Source of the DNA: Ga0077527 sp038316355
GTDB taxonomy: Bacteria; Pseudomonadota; Gammaproteobacteria; Burkholderiales; SG8-41
Direction of reading: 5' to 3'
Length of the DNA: 64,000 nt
Assembly: GCA_038316355.1 (NCBI GenBank)
Contig: JBBQAO010000001.1
Coordinates: forward strand, 65,965 to 129,964
Part shown: positions 1 to 6,613 of the stretch, piece by piece
How the letters are laid out: the number at the start of each line of letters is the position of its first letter
How positions within the stretch are numbered: the first letter of the stretch is position 1
Notes under the pieces: model-generated
Seen by the model: the letters and a program-made list of their open reading frames with translations, nothing else
What the model was told of the DNA's origin: nothing
The model's database searches: none
Translations under genes and position numbers: made by a program

Positions 1-1334
1 CAGCCAAAGACGCAGCGTCCGCGGCCATTCCGTTCCGGGAAGCCTTTCGCTTCTGGCTGAAACTTGGTTTCATCAGTTTCGGCGGCCCCGCCGGACAGAT
101 CGCGATCATGCATCAGGAGCTGGTGGAAAAACGGCGCTGGATTTCCGAGCGCCGTTTCCTGCATGCGCTGAACTACTGCATGGTGCTGCCCGGCCCTGAG
201 GCGCAGCAACTCGCCACCTACATCGGCTGGCTGATGCACCGTACCTGGGGCGGCATCGTCGCCGGCGGCCTGTTCGTGCTGCCTTCGCTGTTCATACTCG
301 TTGCACTGTCCTGGATCTACATCGCATGGGGCAATGTGCCGGCCATCGCCGGCCTGCTCTACGGCATCAAACCGGCGGTCACCGCAATCGTTGTGGTTGC
401 CGCGATCCGCATCGGCTCGCGCGCACTGAAAAACGGCGTGTTGTGGGGCATCGCTGCCGCGGCTTTTGTTGCGCTGTTTGCACTGAAGCTGCCGTTTCCG
501 CTGATCGTCATCGGCGCCGGCATCATCGGATACATCGGCGGCCGCGTTGCCCCCAAACTGTTTGCTGTTGGCGGCGGACACGGCGCCGGCGACAAGAGTT
601 ACGGCGCAGCAGTGATCGACGACCACACGCCGACACCGGCACATGCCCTGTTCACCTGGAAACGTTTTGCCGCGGTGCTCGCCATCGGCGTGCTGCTGTG
701 GGCTGCGGCGATGGCCCTGCTGGTAGCCATCTACGGCTGGCACAGCACCCTGTCACAGATGGGCTGGTTTTTCACCAAGGCGGCCTTGCTGACTTTCGGC
801 GGCGCTTACGCCGTGCTGCCCTATGTCTATCAGGCCGCCGTCGAACATTATCAGTGGGTCACGCCGCTGCAGATGATCGACGGTCTCGCATTGGGCGAAA
901 CCACACCCGGCCCGCTGATCATGGTGGTGGCCTTTGTCGCCTTCGTCGGCGGCTGGACCACGCAGTTCCTCGGCCCGGATAACCTGTTCATTGCCGGTGC
1001 ACTGGCCGCCACGGTGGTTACCTATTTCACTTTCCTGCCGAGTTTCATTTTCATCCTGCTCGGCGGCCCGCTGGTCGAAACCACGCACGGCGATCTCAAA
1101 TTCACCGCGCCGCTGACCGGCATCACGGCAGCCGTGGTCGGCGTGATTCTCAATCTCGCAGTGTTTTTTGCGTACCACGTGTTGTGGCCGGAAGGCCTGC
1201 AGGGGCGCTTCGACTGGCCATCACTGGTGATCGGCTTCGCTGCATTCCTCGCACTGTGGCGTTACAGGATCGGCGTGATGCCGGTGATCGGCGCCTGCGC
1301 GGTGGCCGGCGCAGCGTGGATGCTGATTGGCTGA
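1..1334 (+). CDS. chrA: Chromate transporter ChrA (5'-truncated by window edge)
   Basis: Inner-membrane transporter of the CHR family, which exports chromate and is usually linked to chromate resistance. The reading frame is open from base 3, before the first ATG at 108. The residues upstream of that ATG (FWLKLGFISFGGPAGQIA) are the conserved start of the first CHR domain, so the gene begins outside the window. Two homologous halves are visible, as in the long-chain class: the first carries 'FGGPAGQIA' and 'LPGPEAQQLATYIG', the second, from about codon 215 after the ATG, carries 'LTFGGAYAVLPYV' and 'LGETTPGPLIMVVAFVAF'. About ten hydrophobic membrane segments fill the rest. Nothing nearby suggests a chromate operon. 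The family call is firm. Substrate specificity is inferred from the family. Confidence 0.93.
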   Translation, partial: AKDAASAAIPFREAFRFWLKLGFISFGGPAGQIAIMHQELVEKRRWISERRFLHALNYCMVLPGPEAQQLATYIGWLMHRTWGGIVAGGLFVLPSLFILVALSWIYIAWGNVPAIAGLLYGIKPAVTAIVVVAAIRIGSRALKNGVLWGIAAAAFVALFALKLPFPLIVIGAGIIGYIGGRVAPKLFAVGGGHGAGDKSYGAAVIDDHTPTPAHALFTWKRFAAVLAIGVLLWAAAMALLVAIYGWHSTLSQMGWFFTKAALLTFGGAYAVLPYVYQAAVEHYQWVTPLQMIDGLALGETTPGPLIMVVAFVAFVGGWTTQFLGPDNLFIAGALAATVVTYFTFLPSFIFILLGGPLVETTHGDLKFTAPLTGITAAVVGVILNLAVFFAYHVLWPEGLQGRFDWPSLVIGFAAFLALWRYRIGVMPVIGACAVAGAAWMLIG

Positions 1335-1368
1335 TGCTGCTGAGTATCTAGAAACGTTGATACACCCC

Positions 1369-1446
1369 GTTCGCCCTGAGCCTGTCGAAGGGCAGCCGGG
1401 CTTCGACAAGGCCTGTCCTGAGTTTATCGAAGGGCTCAGCCCGAAC
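1369..1446. repeat. Intergenic palindromic repeat (GTTCG..CTGAG type)
   Basis: Imperfect inverted repeat between the convergent chrA and amidotransferase genes. It opens with GTTCGCCCTGAGCCTGTCGA and closes with the complementary CTCAGCCCGAAC, with a second copy of the TCGAAGGGC-type core between. Elements of this sequence are widely dispersed between genes in proteobacteria. It may form a long hairpin that acts as a bidirectional terminator for the two converging genes. Function is inferred. Confidence 0.7.
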
Positions 1447-1472
1447 GGTGTTTTGTATATTTTGAAATATGC

Positions 1473-2186
1473 CTAGACGGCAAGACCAGTAACCCAACGG
1501 TCGTAAATCCGGTCAGCAACAGCATGCAAGGCGTTCACCTTGTCGCTGATGTCCTGCTCCATTTCAGCAGGCGTCTGCACCGAGGCCAGCCGACCGGCCA
1601 GCGCCTCGACCTCTTTCTCCCAATCGCGGCACCAGGTGCGGATCAGGTCTTCGGTCATTTCGATATGGCACTGCATGCCGAAATGTTTGCCCATCACAAA
1701 CGCCTGATTCGTGCACCACGCACTGGCCATGATGCGCGTCGCGCCATCCGGCAACGCAAAGGTTTCACCGTGCCAGTGGAATGACAGGAATGACGGCAGA
1801 TCGATGCCCAGCCACTCTTTCGCGACGGGTTGATCCAGCACTTCGACCTTGCCCCAGCCGATTTCCTTGACCGGATTGCGCGTCACCGGCGCACCCAGCG
1901 CCTTGGCCATCAATTGCCCGCCGAGGCAGTGGCCCAGTACCGGCACGTCACGTTTAACCGCATCTCGAATCAGTCCAAGCATCGGTGCAATCCACGGCAG
2001 GTCATCGTTGACGCTCATCGGCCCGCCCATGCAACACACGCCGGAAAACGCCGCCGCATCCGCCGGCACCGGTTCGCCGGCATCCAGGCGGATTACCTGG
2101 TACGGAATCTTCCGCGCATCGAGGTACGTGGCAAAATAGGCCGGTCCTTCAGTGGCGCTGTAGCGAAAAACGGCAATGGGTTTCAT
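1473..2186 (-). CDS. Class I glutamine amidotransferase-like protein
   Basis: 237-residue cytoplasmic stand-alone amidotransferase of the GMP-synthase-like (GATase1) type, expected to hydrolyse an amide or gamma-glutamyl bond. The nucleophile elbow GHCLGGQ (Cys near residue 87) is followed by QCHIEMTEDL near the C terminus, giving the Cys-His-Glu triad. The oxyanion region 'GGPMSVNDDLPWI' is also typical. No synthase domain is attached and no partner gene adjoins it, so the acceptor or substrate is unknown. Proteins of this subfamily are often annotated 'type 1 glutamine amidotransferase' or GMP synthase without being one. It is convergent with chrA and diverges from the protease gene 13 bases upstream. 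Confidence 0.85.
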   Translation of the reverse strand: MKPIAVFRYSATEGPAYFATYLDARKIPYQVIRLDAGEPVPADAAAFSGVCCMGGPMSVNDDLPWIAPMLGLIRDAVKRDVPVLGHCLGGQLMAKALGAPVTRNPVKEIGWGKVEVLDQPVAKEWLGIDLPSFLSFHWHGETFALPDGATRIMASAWCTNQAFVMGKHFGMQCHIEMTEDLIRTWCRDWEKEVEALAGRLASVQTPAEMEQDISDKVNALHAVADRIYDRWVTGLAV

Positions 2187-2199
2187 GGGGTGATCCGGA

Positions 2200-2862
2200 A
2201 TGCGATGGGCTTATCTTAAGACAATCTGCGCTGCAGTTCTGTTTGCCGCGACACTCGCGCAGTCTGCGGACATCAGCGTCACCGCATTATTCGGCGGCAA
2301 GGCGCAGATCAGCGTCGACGGCGGCAAGCCGCGCATGTTGTCCGCCGGACAGACCTCGCCCGAAGGCGTCAAGCTGATCAGCGCCGACAGCAGCGCCGCG
2401 GTCATCGAATTTCAGGGAAAACGCCTGAGCCTCGCACTGGGCTCGGGCTCCAGAATCGGCGGTGTGGATCTCTCCGCCGGCAGCAGCAGCGGATCATCGG
2501 TGACACTGACGGCCGATGCACAAGGCCATTACCAGACGATGGGCCAGGTCAACGGCGGCACCGTTCAATTCCTCGTCGATACCGGCGCCACCTCCATCGC
2601 CCTGCCCAGCGCCGACGCCCGACGTCTGGGCATCAATTACCTGAACGGCCAGCGCGGCTTCACCCAGACCGCCAACGGCCGCGCTGCGGCCTATCGGGTG
2701 ACGCTGGATACCGTAAAAGTCGGCGATATCACCCTATATAACGTCGAGGCTGTGGTGCTTGAAGGCGATGGGCTGAAGATTGCACTGCTGGGGATGAGTT
2801 TCCTGAATCGGACGGAGATGAAACGGGATGGGCAGGCGTTGACGTTGATACGGCGGTATTGA
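2200..2862 (+). CDS. Retropepsin-like aspartic protease (clan AA), exported
   Basis: 220-residue protein with an N-terminal signal peptide (basic start, hydrophobic core, cleavage near AQSA-D) followed by a spacer and a single retropepsin-like domain at about residues 100-220. The catalytic motif is FLVDTGATSIALP, matching the Asp-Thr-Gly of the TIGR02281/retroviral-type family. The C-terminal 'LLGMSFLNR' motif is also characteristic of this family. With one DTG per chain it should act as a dimer, probably in the periplasm or anchored to the inner membrane. The annotated start ATG lies 13 bases from the divergent amidotransferase start, so both promoters must lie within or very close to the coding sequences. 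The substrate is unknown. Confidence 0.85.
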   Translation: MRWAYLKTICAAVLFAATLAQSADISVTALFGGKAQISVDGGKPRMLSAGQTSPEGVKLISADSSAAVIEFQGKRLSLALGSGSRIGGVDLSAGSSSGSSVTLTADAQGHYQTMGQVNGGTVQFLVDTGATSIALPSADARRLGINYLNGQRGFTQTANGRAAAYRVTLDTVKVGDITLYNVEAVVLEGDGLKIALLGMSFLNRTEMKRDGQALTLIRRY

Positions 2863-2885
2863 CGCATCCGCCACAATATAAATAT

Positions 2886-2907
2886 ATTAATAAAAACAAT
2901 TGCTTAT
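2886..2907 (-). promoter_or_regulatory. AT-rich 22-bp recurring motif, copy A
   Basis: Read on the minus strand this is ATAAGCAATTGTTTTTATTA plus AT, one of four close matches in the window to ATAA(S)(Y)AWTTGWTTWTATTRAT (others at 5928, 19283 and 24828). It stands out in GC-rich DNA and lies between the protease gene and the PemK-type module. It may be a protein-binding site or an upstream promoter element. The role is inferred. Confidence 0.45.
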
Positions 2908-2971
2908 ATCGATCCATCTGTATCCGGCGAACACCTCAGCACCTTTCCCATTGACGATGATCGCCCTCTTG

Positions 2972-2990
2972 GATATCTTATAGATATCTA
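2972..2990. promoter_or_regulatory. Putative operator of the PemK-type toxin-antitoxin module
   Basis: Two GATATC hexamers separated by five bases; the second sits inside the perfect palindrome TAGATATCTA (2981-2990). They end 17 bases before the antitoxin ATG at 3007, with a purine-rich GGAGA ribosome-binding site between. Antitoxins of type II modules normally bind such repeats to repress their own operon. Confidence 0.55.
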
Positions 2991-3006
2991 ATGATGGAGA
3001 AGCGTC

Positions 3007-3300
3007 ATGGCCACCCGTTTAACCGCCCAGCAAATTGCCTTCCGCTATCGGGTCACCGACAGCGCGAGCGGCGTCACCCGCGATACCGCGAAGCGCATCG
3101 CCGAGCGTTTGGGCGTCGATGAGACCCAGGCAATACACCGGGCCCTGCACGAGTTGGCCGTCAAAGTGCTGCCGCAGTACGAGGCGGATGACGGACCGCT
3201 GAGCGCGGCGCAACTGCGGCAGATCAAAAAGCGTGCGCCGCAGGGCAACAAGCGTTCGCTGCGCTCCAGCCTGTTCGACATCGACCCGGCTGCGAAATGA
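3007..3300 (+). CDS. Putative antitoxin of a PemK/MazF-type module
   Basis: 97-residue basic cytoplasmic protein, first gene of a two-gene unit whose stop overlaps the toxin start by four bases (ATGA), the usual layout of type II toxin-antitoxin operons. An N-terminal helical stretch (TRDTAKRIAERLGVDETQAIHRAL) resembles a DNA-binding ribbon-helix-helix or HTH domain. The C-terminal part (residues 60-97, with SLFDIDPAAK) is probably the toxin-neutralising tail. I do not recognise a named antitoxin family. The assignment rests on size, overlap with the PemK-like gene and the palindromes upstream. Expected role: binds and neutralises the toxin and represses the operon. Confidence 0.6.
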   Translation: MATRLTAQQIAFRYRVTDSASGVTRDTAKRIAERLGVDETQAIHRALHELAVKVLPQYEADDGPLSAAQLRQIKKRAPQGNKRSLRSSLFDIDPAAK

Positions 3301-3695
3301 ACGCGTGGGGAGAACCCACCGCCGGTGAAATCCTGTGGTGCCACTTCCCCGACAACATCACCCTCCCCCCCAAGCCCAGACCCGCGCTGATCCTCGCGGT
3401 GTTCGATGACGACGCACCGCCATTCACGGTGCGTGTGGCTTACGGCACCAGTCAACGCACGACGCAACTCTATCGCGGTGAATTCGCCATCCTGCAAAGC
3501 CGCAATCCGGCGGCCTATGCAGCGGCAGGGCTCAGCTACGACACCAAGTTTGATCTGAGACAGATGATTGAGCTGCCGTACACCACGGAATGGTTTTCCG
3601 TGCCGCCAACTGCGCCACATGGGGAAACGCCGCTGCTGGGTACGCTGCATCCCTCACTGGTCCGCGCGGTAGAGGCTGCGTTTAGGGGCGTATAG
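3297..3695 (+). CDS. PemK/MazF-like toxin (growth inhibitor)
   Basis: 132-residue protein of the PemK/MazF fold, expected to be an mRNA endoribonuclease that halts growth when not held by its antitoxin. The typical opening 'GEILWCHFPDN...PKPRPALIL' (residues 8-32) is present, including the conserved K/R-P-R-P motif of the substrate pocket, followed by 'RVAYGTSQ', equivalent to the catalytic beta strand. The C terminus (YDTKFDLRQMIELPYT) also fits PemK-like proteins that are annotated as 'type II toxin-antitoxin system PemK/MazF family'. Translationally coupled to the antitoxin by an ATGA overlap. Convergent with a second toxin-antitoxin module that starts at 4560. Confidence 0.75.
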   Translation: MNAWGEPTAGEILWCHFPDNITLPPKPRPALILAVFDDDAPPFTVRVAYGTSQRTTQLYRGEFAILQSRNPAAYAAAGLSYDTKFDLRQMIELPYTTEWFSVPPTAPHGETPLLGTLHPSLVRAVEAAFRGV

Positions 3696-3701
3696 CCGTA
3701 G

Positions 3702-3729
3702 GGCGTCAATAAGCGTAGCGAATTGCGCC
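3702..3729. repeat. Intergenic hairpin repeat GGCG.CAAT/ATTGCGCC
   Basis: Short imperfect palindrome GGCGTCAATAAGCGTAGCGA followed by ATTGCGCC, preceded by CGTAGG. Very similar GTAGGG..CAATAAGCG..ATTGCGCC units are common dispersed intergenic repeats in proteobacteria. Here it lies just after the PemK-type toxin gene and may help to terminate it. Confidence 0.55.
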
Positions 3730-3876
3730 GGATGACTTTGCAGGCGAAGAAAACGTTCCGCGCGCTAAAGCGCGAAGTTATTCCTGAGTGGCCTTACTGC
3801 TTACCATCGACAATCATACAAACTTGGCCCTCTGAGCTAGAGGTACCGGAGTCGATTTCTTTTCGCCGCACACCGC

Positions 3877-4254
3877 TCAGCGCAGCGCCCCTACAACCTC
3901 AGGATTGCTCGCCACAATCCGCAGCAATGCGGAAGCCGGCCCCGAAGGACGCTTGCGCCCCTGTTCCCACTCCTGCAGGGTGCGCAGCGATACGCCGATC
4001 AGGCGCGCGAACTGGGCCTGGGACAAGCCGGTACCGGCGCGGGCGATTTGAGCGGAAGCTGTGACCGGAATGACCTCGTCTTTCTCCACGGTACCGTCGG
4101 CGCGCACCACGCGGCGGCGCCAGCCACCATCGGCTCGTTTGGTGAATTCCGTCTTGCGCGCCCATGTCCCGGCCTTGGCATCGGCCTGCATGGATTGCAG
4201 CTCGGCGTTGAGATCGCGTTTCGGAGCGCGCTTGATCTTTGCGGTTTTTTTCAT
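3877..4254 (-). CDS. XRE-family antitoxin (HigA2/NadS-like)
   Basis: 125-residue protein with a lysine-rich N terminus, a middle region that probably contacts the toxin, and a C-terminal Cro/CI-type helix-turn-helix at about residues 73-118: LSQAQFARLIGVSLRTLQEW followed by EQGRKRPSGPA. That wording is characteristic of antitoxins encoded downstream of RelE/HigB-type toxins. It should bind the toxin and repress the operon from the inverted repeat at 4562-4582. The gene is intact even though the toxin gene just upstream is frameshifted. The ATG at 4254 immediately follows the region encoding the toxin's C terminus. Confidence 0.8.
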   Translation of the reverse strand: MKKTAKIKRAPKRDLNAELQSMQADAKAGTWARKTEFTKRADGGWRRRVVRADGTVEKDEVIPVTASAQIARAGTGLSQAQFARLIGVSLRTLQEWEQGRKRPSGPASALLRIVASNPEVVGALR

Positions 4255-4560
4255 ACCATTGCCTCAGTTCCCGTAACACCTTGGGGTTGATGTTGTCCTG
4301 CACGTTTTTGGCATACATCGTCACCAGCACGATTTCGCCCGAATTGAGCCTCAGAAAAAAAACACCCGCGCCCCTCCGCGCTTGCCGCGACCGCTCGCCG
4401 CCCAGCGCAGCTTGCGGCAACCTCCAGACCCCGGAATGACATCGCCTGCCCCGGGCTCCGCCATCAGGTGAAATTGCAGGCGCGTAAATTCGGTGTCATC
4501 GAGCAGGGCTTCGCGGGCTCGCGCGAAAGACTCCAGTTCGACAAAGGTGAACATCGGCAT
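4251..4560 (-). pseudogene. RelE/HigB-type toxin gene, frameshifted in an 8-base homopolymer
   Basis: From the ATG at 4560 the product reads MPMFTFVELESFARAREALL... and on through GDVIPGSGGCRKLRWA and GRGKRGGARVFFF, which matches HigB2-type toxins. It then stops at a TGA right after a run of eight T (eight A at 4355-4362 on the plus strand). The missing C-terminal half (LRLNSGEIVLVTMYAKN, then VQDNINPKVLRELRQWYEKN) is present in the neighbouring frame. One extra T in the run would join the two parts. That restored frame has no stop before the antitoxin, so the original C terminus is uncertain. The shift may be a real inactivation, a phase-variable switch, ribosomal slippage or a sequencing error. 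Confidence 0.7.
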
Positions 4561-4561
4561 A

Positions 4562-4582
4562 ATATACGTCAGAAGCGTATAT
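4562..4582. promoter_or_regulatory. Inverted-repeat operator of the HigBA-like module
   Basis: Perfect 7-bp inverted repeat ATATACG-7 nt-CGTATAT immediately upstream of the toxin ATG at 4560 on the minus strand. It overlaps a likely -10 (TATATT). This is the expected position and form of the autoregulatory site bound by an XRE antitoxin. Confidence 0.65.
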
Positions 4583-4629
4583 CAAGCAAGGGCTAGCCCT
4601 TGCGATGAACCGGGTAGACGGGGAGGGCG

Positions 4630-5892
4630 TTACTTTTTCGGGGTTTCGGAACCGCCACCCACCATAGCCAGCAAATGCCCGAACTTGCTGCGCTTGGTAT
4701 CGAGGTACCGGCGGTTAGCCTCACGCGGCGGCACTTCAACCGCAACACGCTCAACAACTTTTAATCCGTAGTCTTCCAGCGCCGCGACCTTGTCCGGATT
4801 ATTGGTCATCAGTCGCACTTCGCGCGCGCCGAGGTCGAACAAAATATGAGCACCTGCCCGATAGTCGCGCATGTCAGCAGCAAAACCCAGCGCGTGATTG
4901 GCTTCCACCGTGTCCTGGCCCTGGTCCTGCAGCGCGTAGGCGCGGATCTTGTTGAGCAAACCGATGCCGCGGCCCTCGTCGAACATGTAAACCAGTATGC
5001 CGCTGCCGGCTTTTTCGATCATGCCCATCGCGGCGTCGAGCTGTTCGCCGCAGTCGCAGCGTTCGGAGCCGAAAACATCACCCGTCAGGCACTGTGAATG
5101 CAGGCGCACCAGCGTTGGCTCGCCTTGCTTGATCTCGCCCTTGACCAGCGCGACATAGAGATTGGTTTCCAGATTGTCAGCGTAGACAATCATCTTGAAC
5201 TCGCCGGCCTTGCTGGTCGGCAATACCGTTTCGGCCTTGCGGCGGATTTCGCGTTCCTTGTCGCGGTAGGCGACGAGGTCGCTGATGCGGACGATGCGGA
5301 TGTTGTGCTGCGCGGCGAATTGTTCCAGATCCGGCAGCCGCGCCATGGTGCCGTCGGGATTCATGATTTCGCAGATCACACCGGCGGGTTTATGCCCCGC
5401 CAGTCGCGCGAGGTCCACTGCCGCTTCGGTGTGGCCGCGCCGCATCAGCACGCCGCCGTCCAGTGCGCGCAGTGTCTGCAGGCGGCCGGGGCGGATCAGA
5501 TCGGCAGGTTTGGCGTTGTCGGCAATCGCCACCGCGATGGTGCGCGCGCGATCCTGTGCCGACATGCCGGAACCCACGCCCTCGCGCGCGTCGATCGGTG
5601 TTGCGAAGGCAGTGCCGAATTTGGATTGATTGCCGGTGTCGTCGGTGATCAATGAAAGGCCCAGCGTGCGCAGGCGGTCTTCGGTCAGCGCCAGTGAAAT
5701 CAGGCCACGCCCCTGAGCCGCCATGAAGTTGATCACTTCGGGTGTGGCGCGATCAGCAGCGACAAACAAGTCGCCTTCGTTTTCACGGTCCTCACTGTCG
5801 ACGAGGATCACCATCTGTCCGCGCCGCACGTCGGGCAGGATCTGCTCGACGATATATTCGCTGCTGCGTTCGCTGGTTTTGCGATCAGTCAT
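4630..5892 (-). CDS. ribBA: Bifunctional DHBP synthase / GTP cyclohydrolase II
   Basis: 420-residue riboflavin biosynthesis enzyme. The N-terminal RibB half (about residues 1-205) makes 3,4-dihydroxy-2-butanone 4-phosphate from ribulose 5-phosphate; its acidic motif DSEDRENEGDL and 'RRGHTEAAVDL' are present. The C-terminal RibA half opens the GTP ring; its zinc-binding C-x10-C-x-C (CLTGDVFGSERCDCGEQL) and the catalytic 'DEGRGIGLLNK' are intact. The end (TKRSKFGHLL) is normal. Some fused proteins have a decayed RibA half, but here both sets of motifs look complete. It is the last gene of a minus-strand run from xseB, 89 bases after folE, with an AT-rich motif in that gap. No FMN riboswitch is seen upstream. 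Confidence 0.95.
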   Translation of the reverse strand: MTDRKTSERSSEYIVEQILPDVRRGQMVILVDSEDRENEGDLFVAADRATPEVINFMAAQGRGLISLALTEDRLRTLGLSLITDDTGNQSKFGTAFATPIDAREGVGSGMSAQDRARTIAVAIADNAKPADLIRPGRLQTLRALDGGVLMRRGHTEAAVDLARLAGHKPAGVICEIMNPDGTMARLPDLEQFAAQHNIRIVRISDLVAYRDKEREIRRKAETVLPTSKAGEFKMIVYADNLETNLYVALVKGEIKQGEPTLVRLHSQCLTGDVFGSERCDCGEQLDAAMGMIEKAGSGILVYMFDEGRGIGLLNKIRAYALQDQGQDTVEANHALGFAADMRDYRAGAHILFDLGAREVRLMTNNPDKVAALEDYGLKVVERVAVEVPPREANRRYLDTKRSKFGHLLAMVGGGSETPKK

Positions 5893-5927
5893 TGGCGCAA
5901 TCAGCGCCTGCAGCGCCGGGATATGCT

Positions 5928-5949
5928 ATAAGCAATTGATTTTATTGGT
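5928..5949 (+). promoter_or_regulatory. AT-rich 22-bp recurring motif, copy B
   Basis: ATAAGCAATTGATTTTATTG plus GT in the folE-ribBA gap, 36-57 bases upstream of the ribBA start (ribBA is on the opposite strand). It matches copies A, C and D over the ATAA..ATTG.TTTTATT core. Possibly part of a separate ribBA promoter. The role is inferred. Confidence 0.4.
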
Positions 5950-5981
5950 ATTTTTATCATGGCGCGTATCACGCTTTTACA

Positions 5982-6578
5982 TCATCCACGGGGCGCAATC
6001 AGGCGCAGGAATTCTGAACGCGTGACGTCCTTGTTGAATTCGCCGGTAAACGCAGATGTCGACGCGACCGAATTCTGTTTCTGGATGCCGCGCATGATCA
6101 TGCACATGTGCTGCGCCTCGATCACCACCGCGACACCGGCGGGGTCAAGAGTCTGCTGGATGCAATCGCGGATCTGCACAGTCAGACGCTCCTGCACCTG
6201 AAGGCGCCGCGCGTAGGCATCGACCACACGCGGCACTTTCGACAGGCCGACGATGCGGCCTTTCGGAATGTAGGCCACATGCGCCTTGCCGAAGAACGGC
6301 AGCATGTGATGCTCGCACAGCGAATAGACCTCGATGTCGCGCACGATCACCATGTGCTGGTATTCCTCGGTGAACATTGCCGAGCGCAGGATTTCCGCGG
6401 GATCAAGATCGTAACCGTGGGTCAGGAACTGCAGTGCCTTGGCCACACGCTCCGGTGTTTTGAGCAGGCCTTCACGGTCCGGATCCTCGCCGACATCTTT
6501 GAGGATGTCGCGGTACCTGCCGGCGATACGTTCAATGATCTCCGGGTTGTACTGTTCGGTTTTGGAATAGCCATCCAT
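5982..6578 (-). CDS. folE: GTP cyclohydrolase I
   Basis: Converts GTP to 7,8-dihydroneopterin triphosphate, the first step of folate (and tetrahydrobiopterin-type) synthesis, as a zinc homodecamer. The zinc/active-site signature SLCEHHMLPFFGKAHVAYIP and the later zinc ligand region 'EAQHMCMIMRGIQ' are intact. The ATG at 6578 is chosen because GGAAG lies six bases upstream, giving 198 residues. An in-frame ATG at 6617 overlaps the dxs stop (ATGA) and would add 13 residues, so coupled translation from there is also possible. It sits between dxs and ribBA, so GTP-consuming folate and flavin genes are adjacent. Confidence 0.95.
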   Translation of the reverse strand: MDGYSKTEQYNPEIIERIAGRYRDILKDVGEDPDREGLLKTPERVAKALQFLTHGYDLDPAEILRSAMFTEEYQHMVIVRDIEVYSLCEHHMLPFFGKAHVAYIPKGRIVGLSKVPRVVDAYARRLQVQERLTVQIRDCIQQTLDPAGVAVVIEAQHMCMIMRGIQKQNSVASTSAFTGEFNKDVTRSEFLRLIAPRG

Positions 6579-6613
6579 TACGTTTTCTTCCCGCATATTC
6601 TGTTCGCGCGGCT

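Noticed and set aside
5893..5981. FMN riboswitch upstream of ribBA
   Set aside because: The 89-base gap is too short and lacks the conserved RFN sequence blocks.
5959..6201. Plus-strand open frame starting just after AT-rich motif B
   Set aside because: It is antisense to the end of folE and its product resembles nothing; folE is certain.
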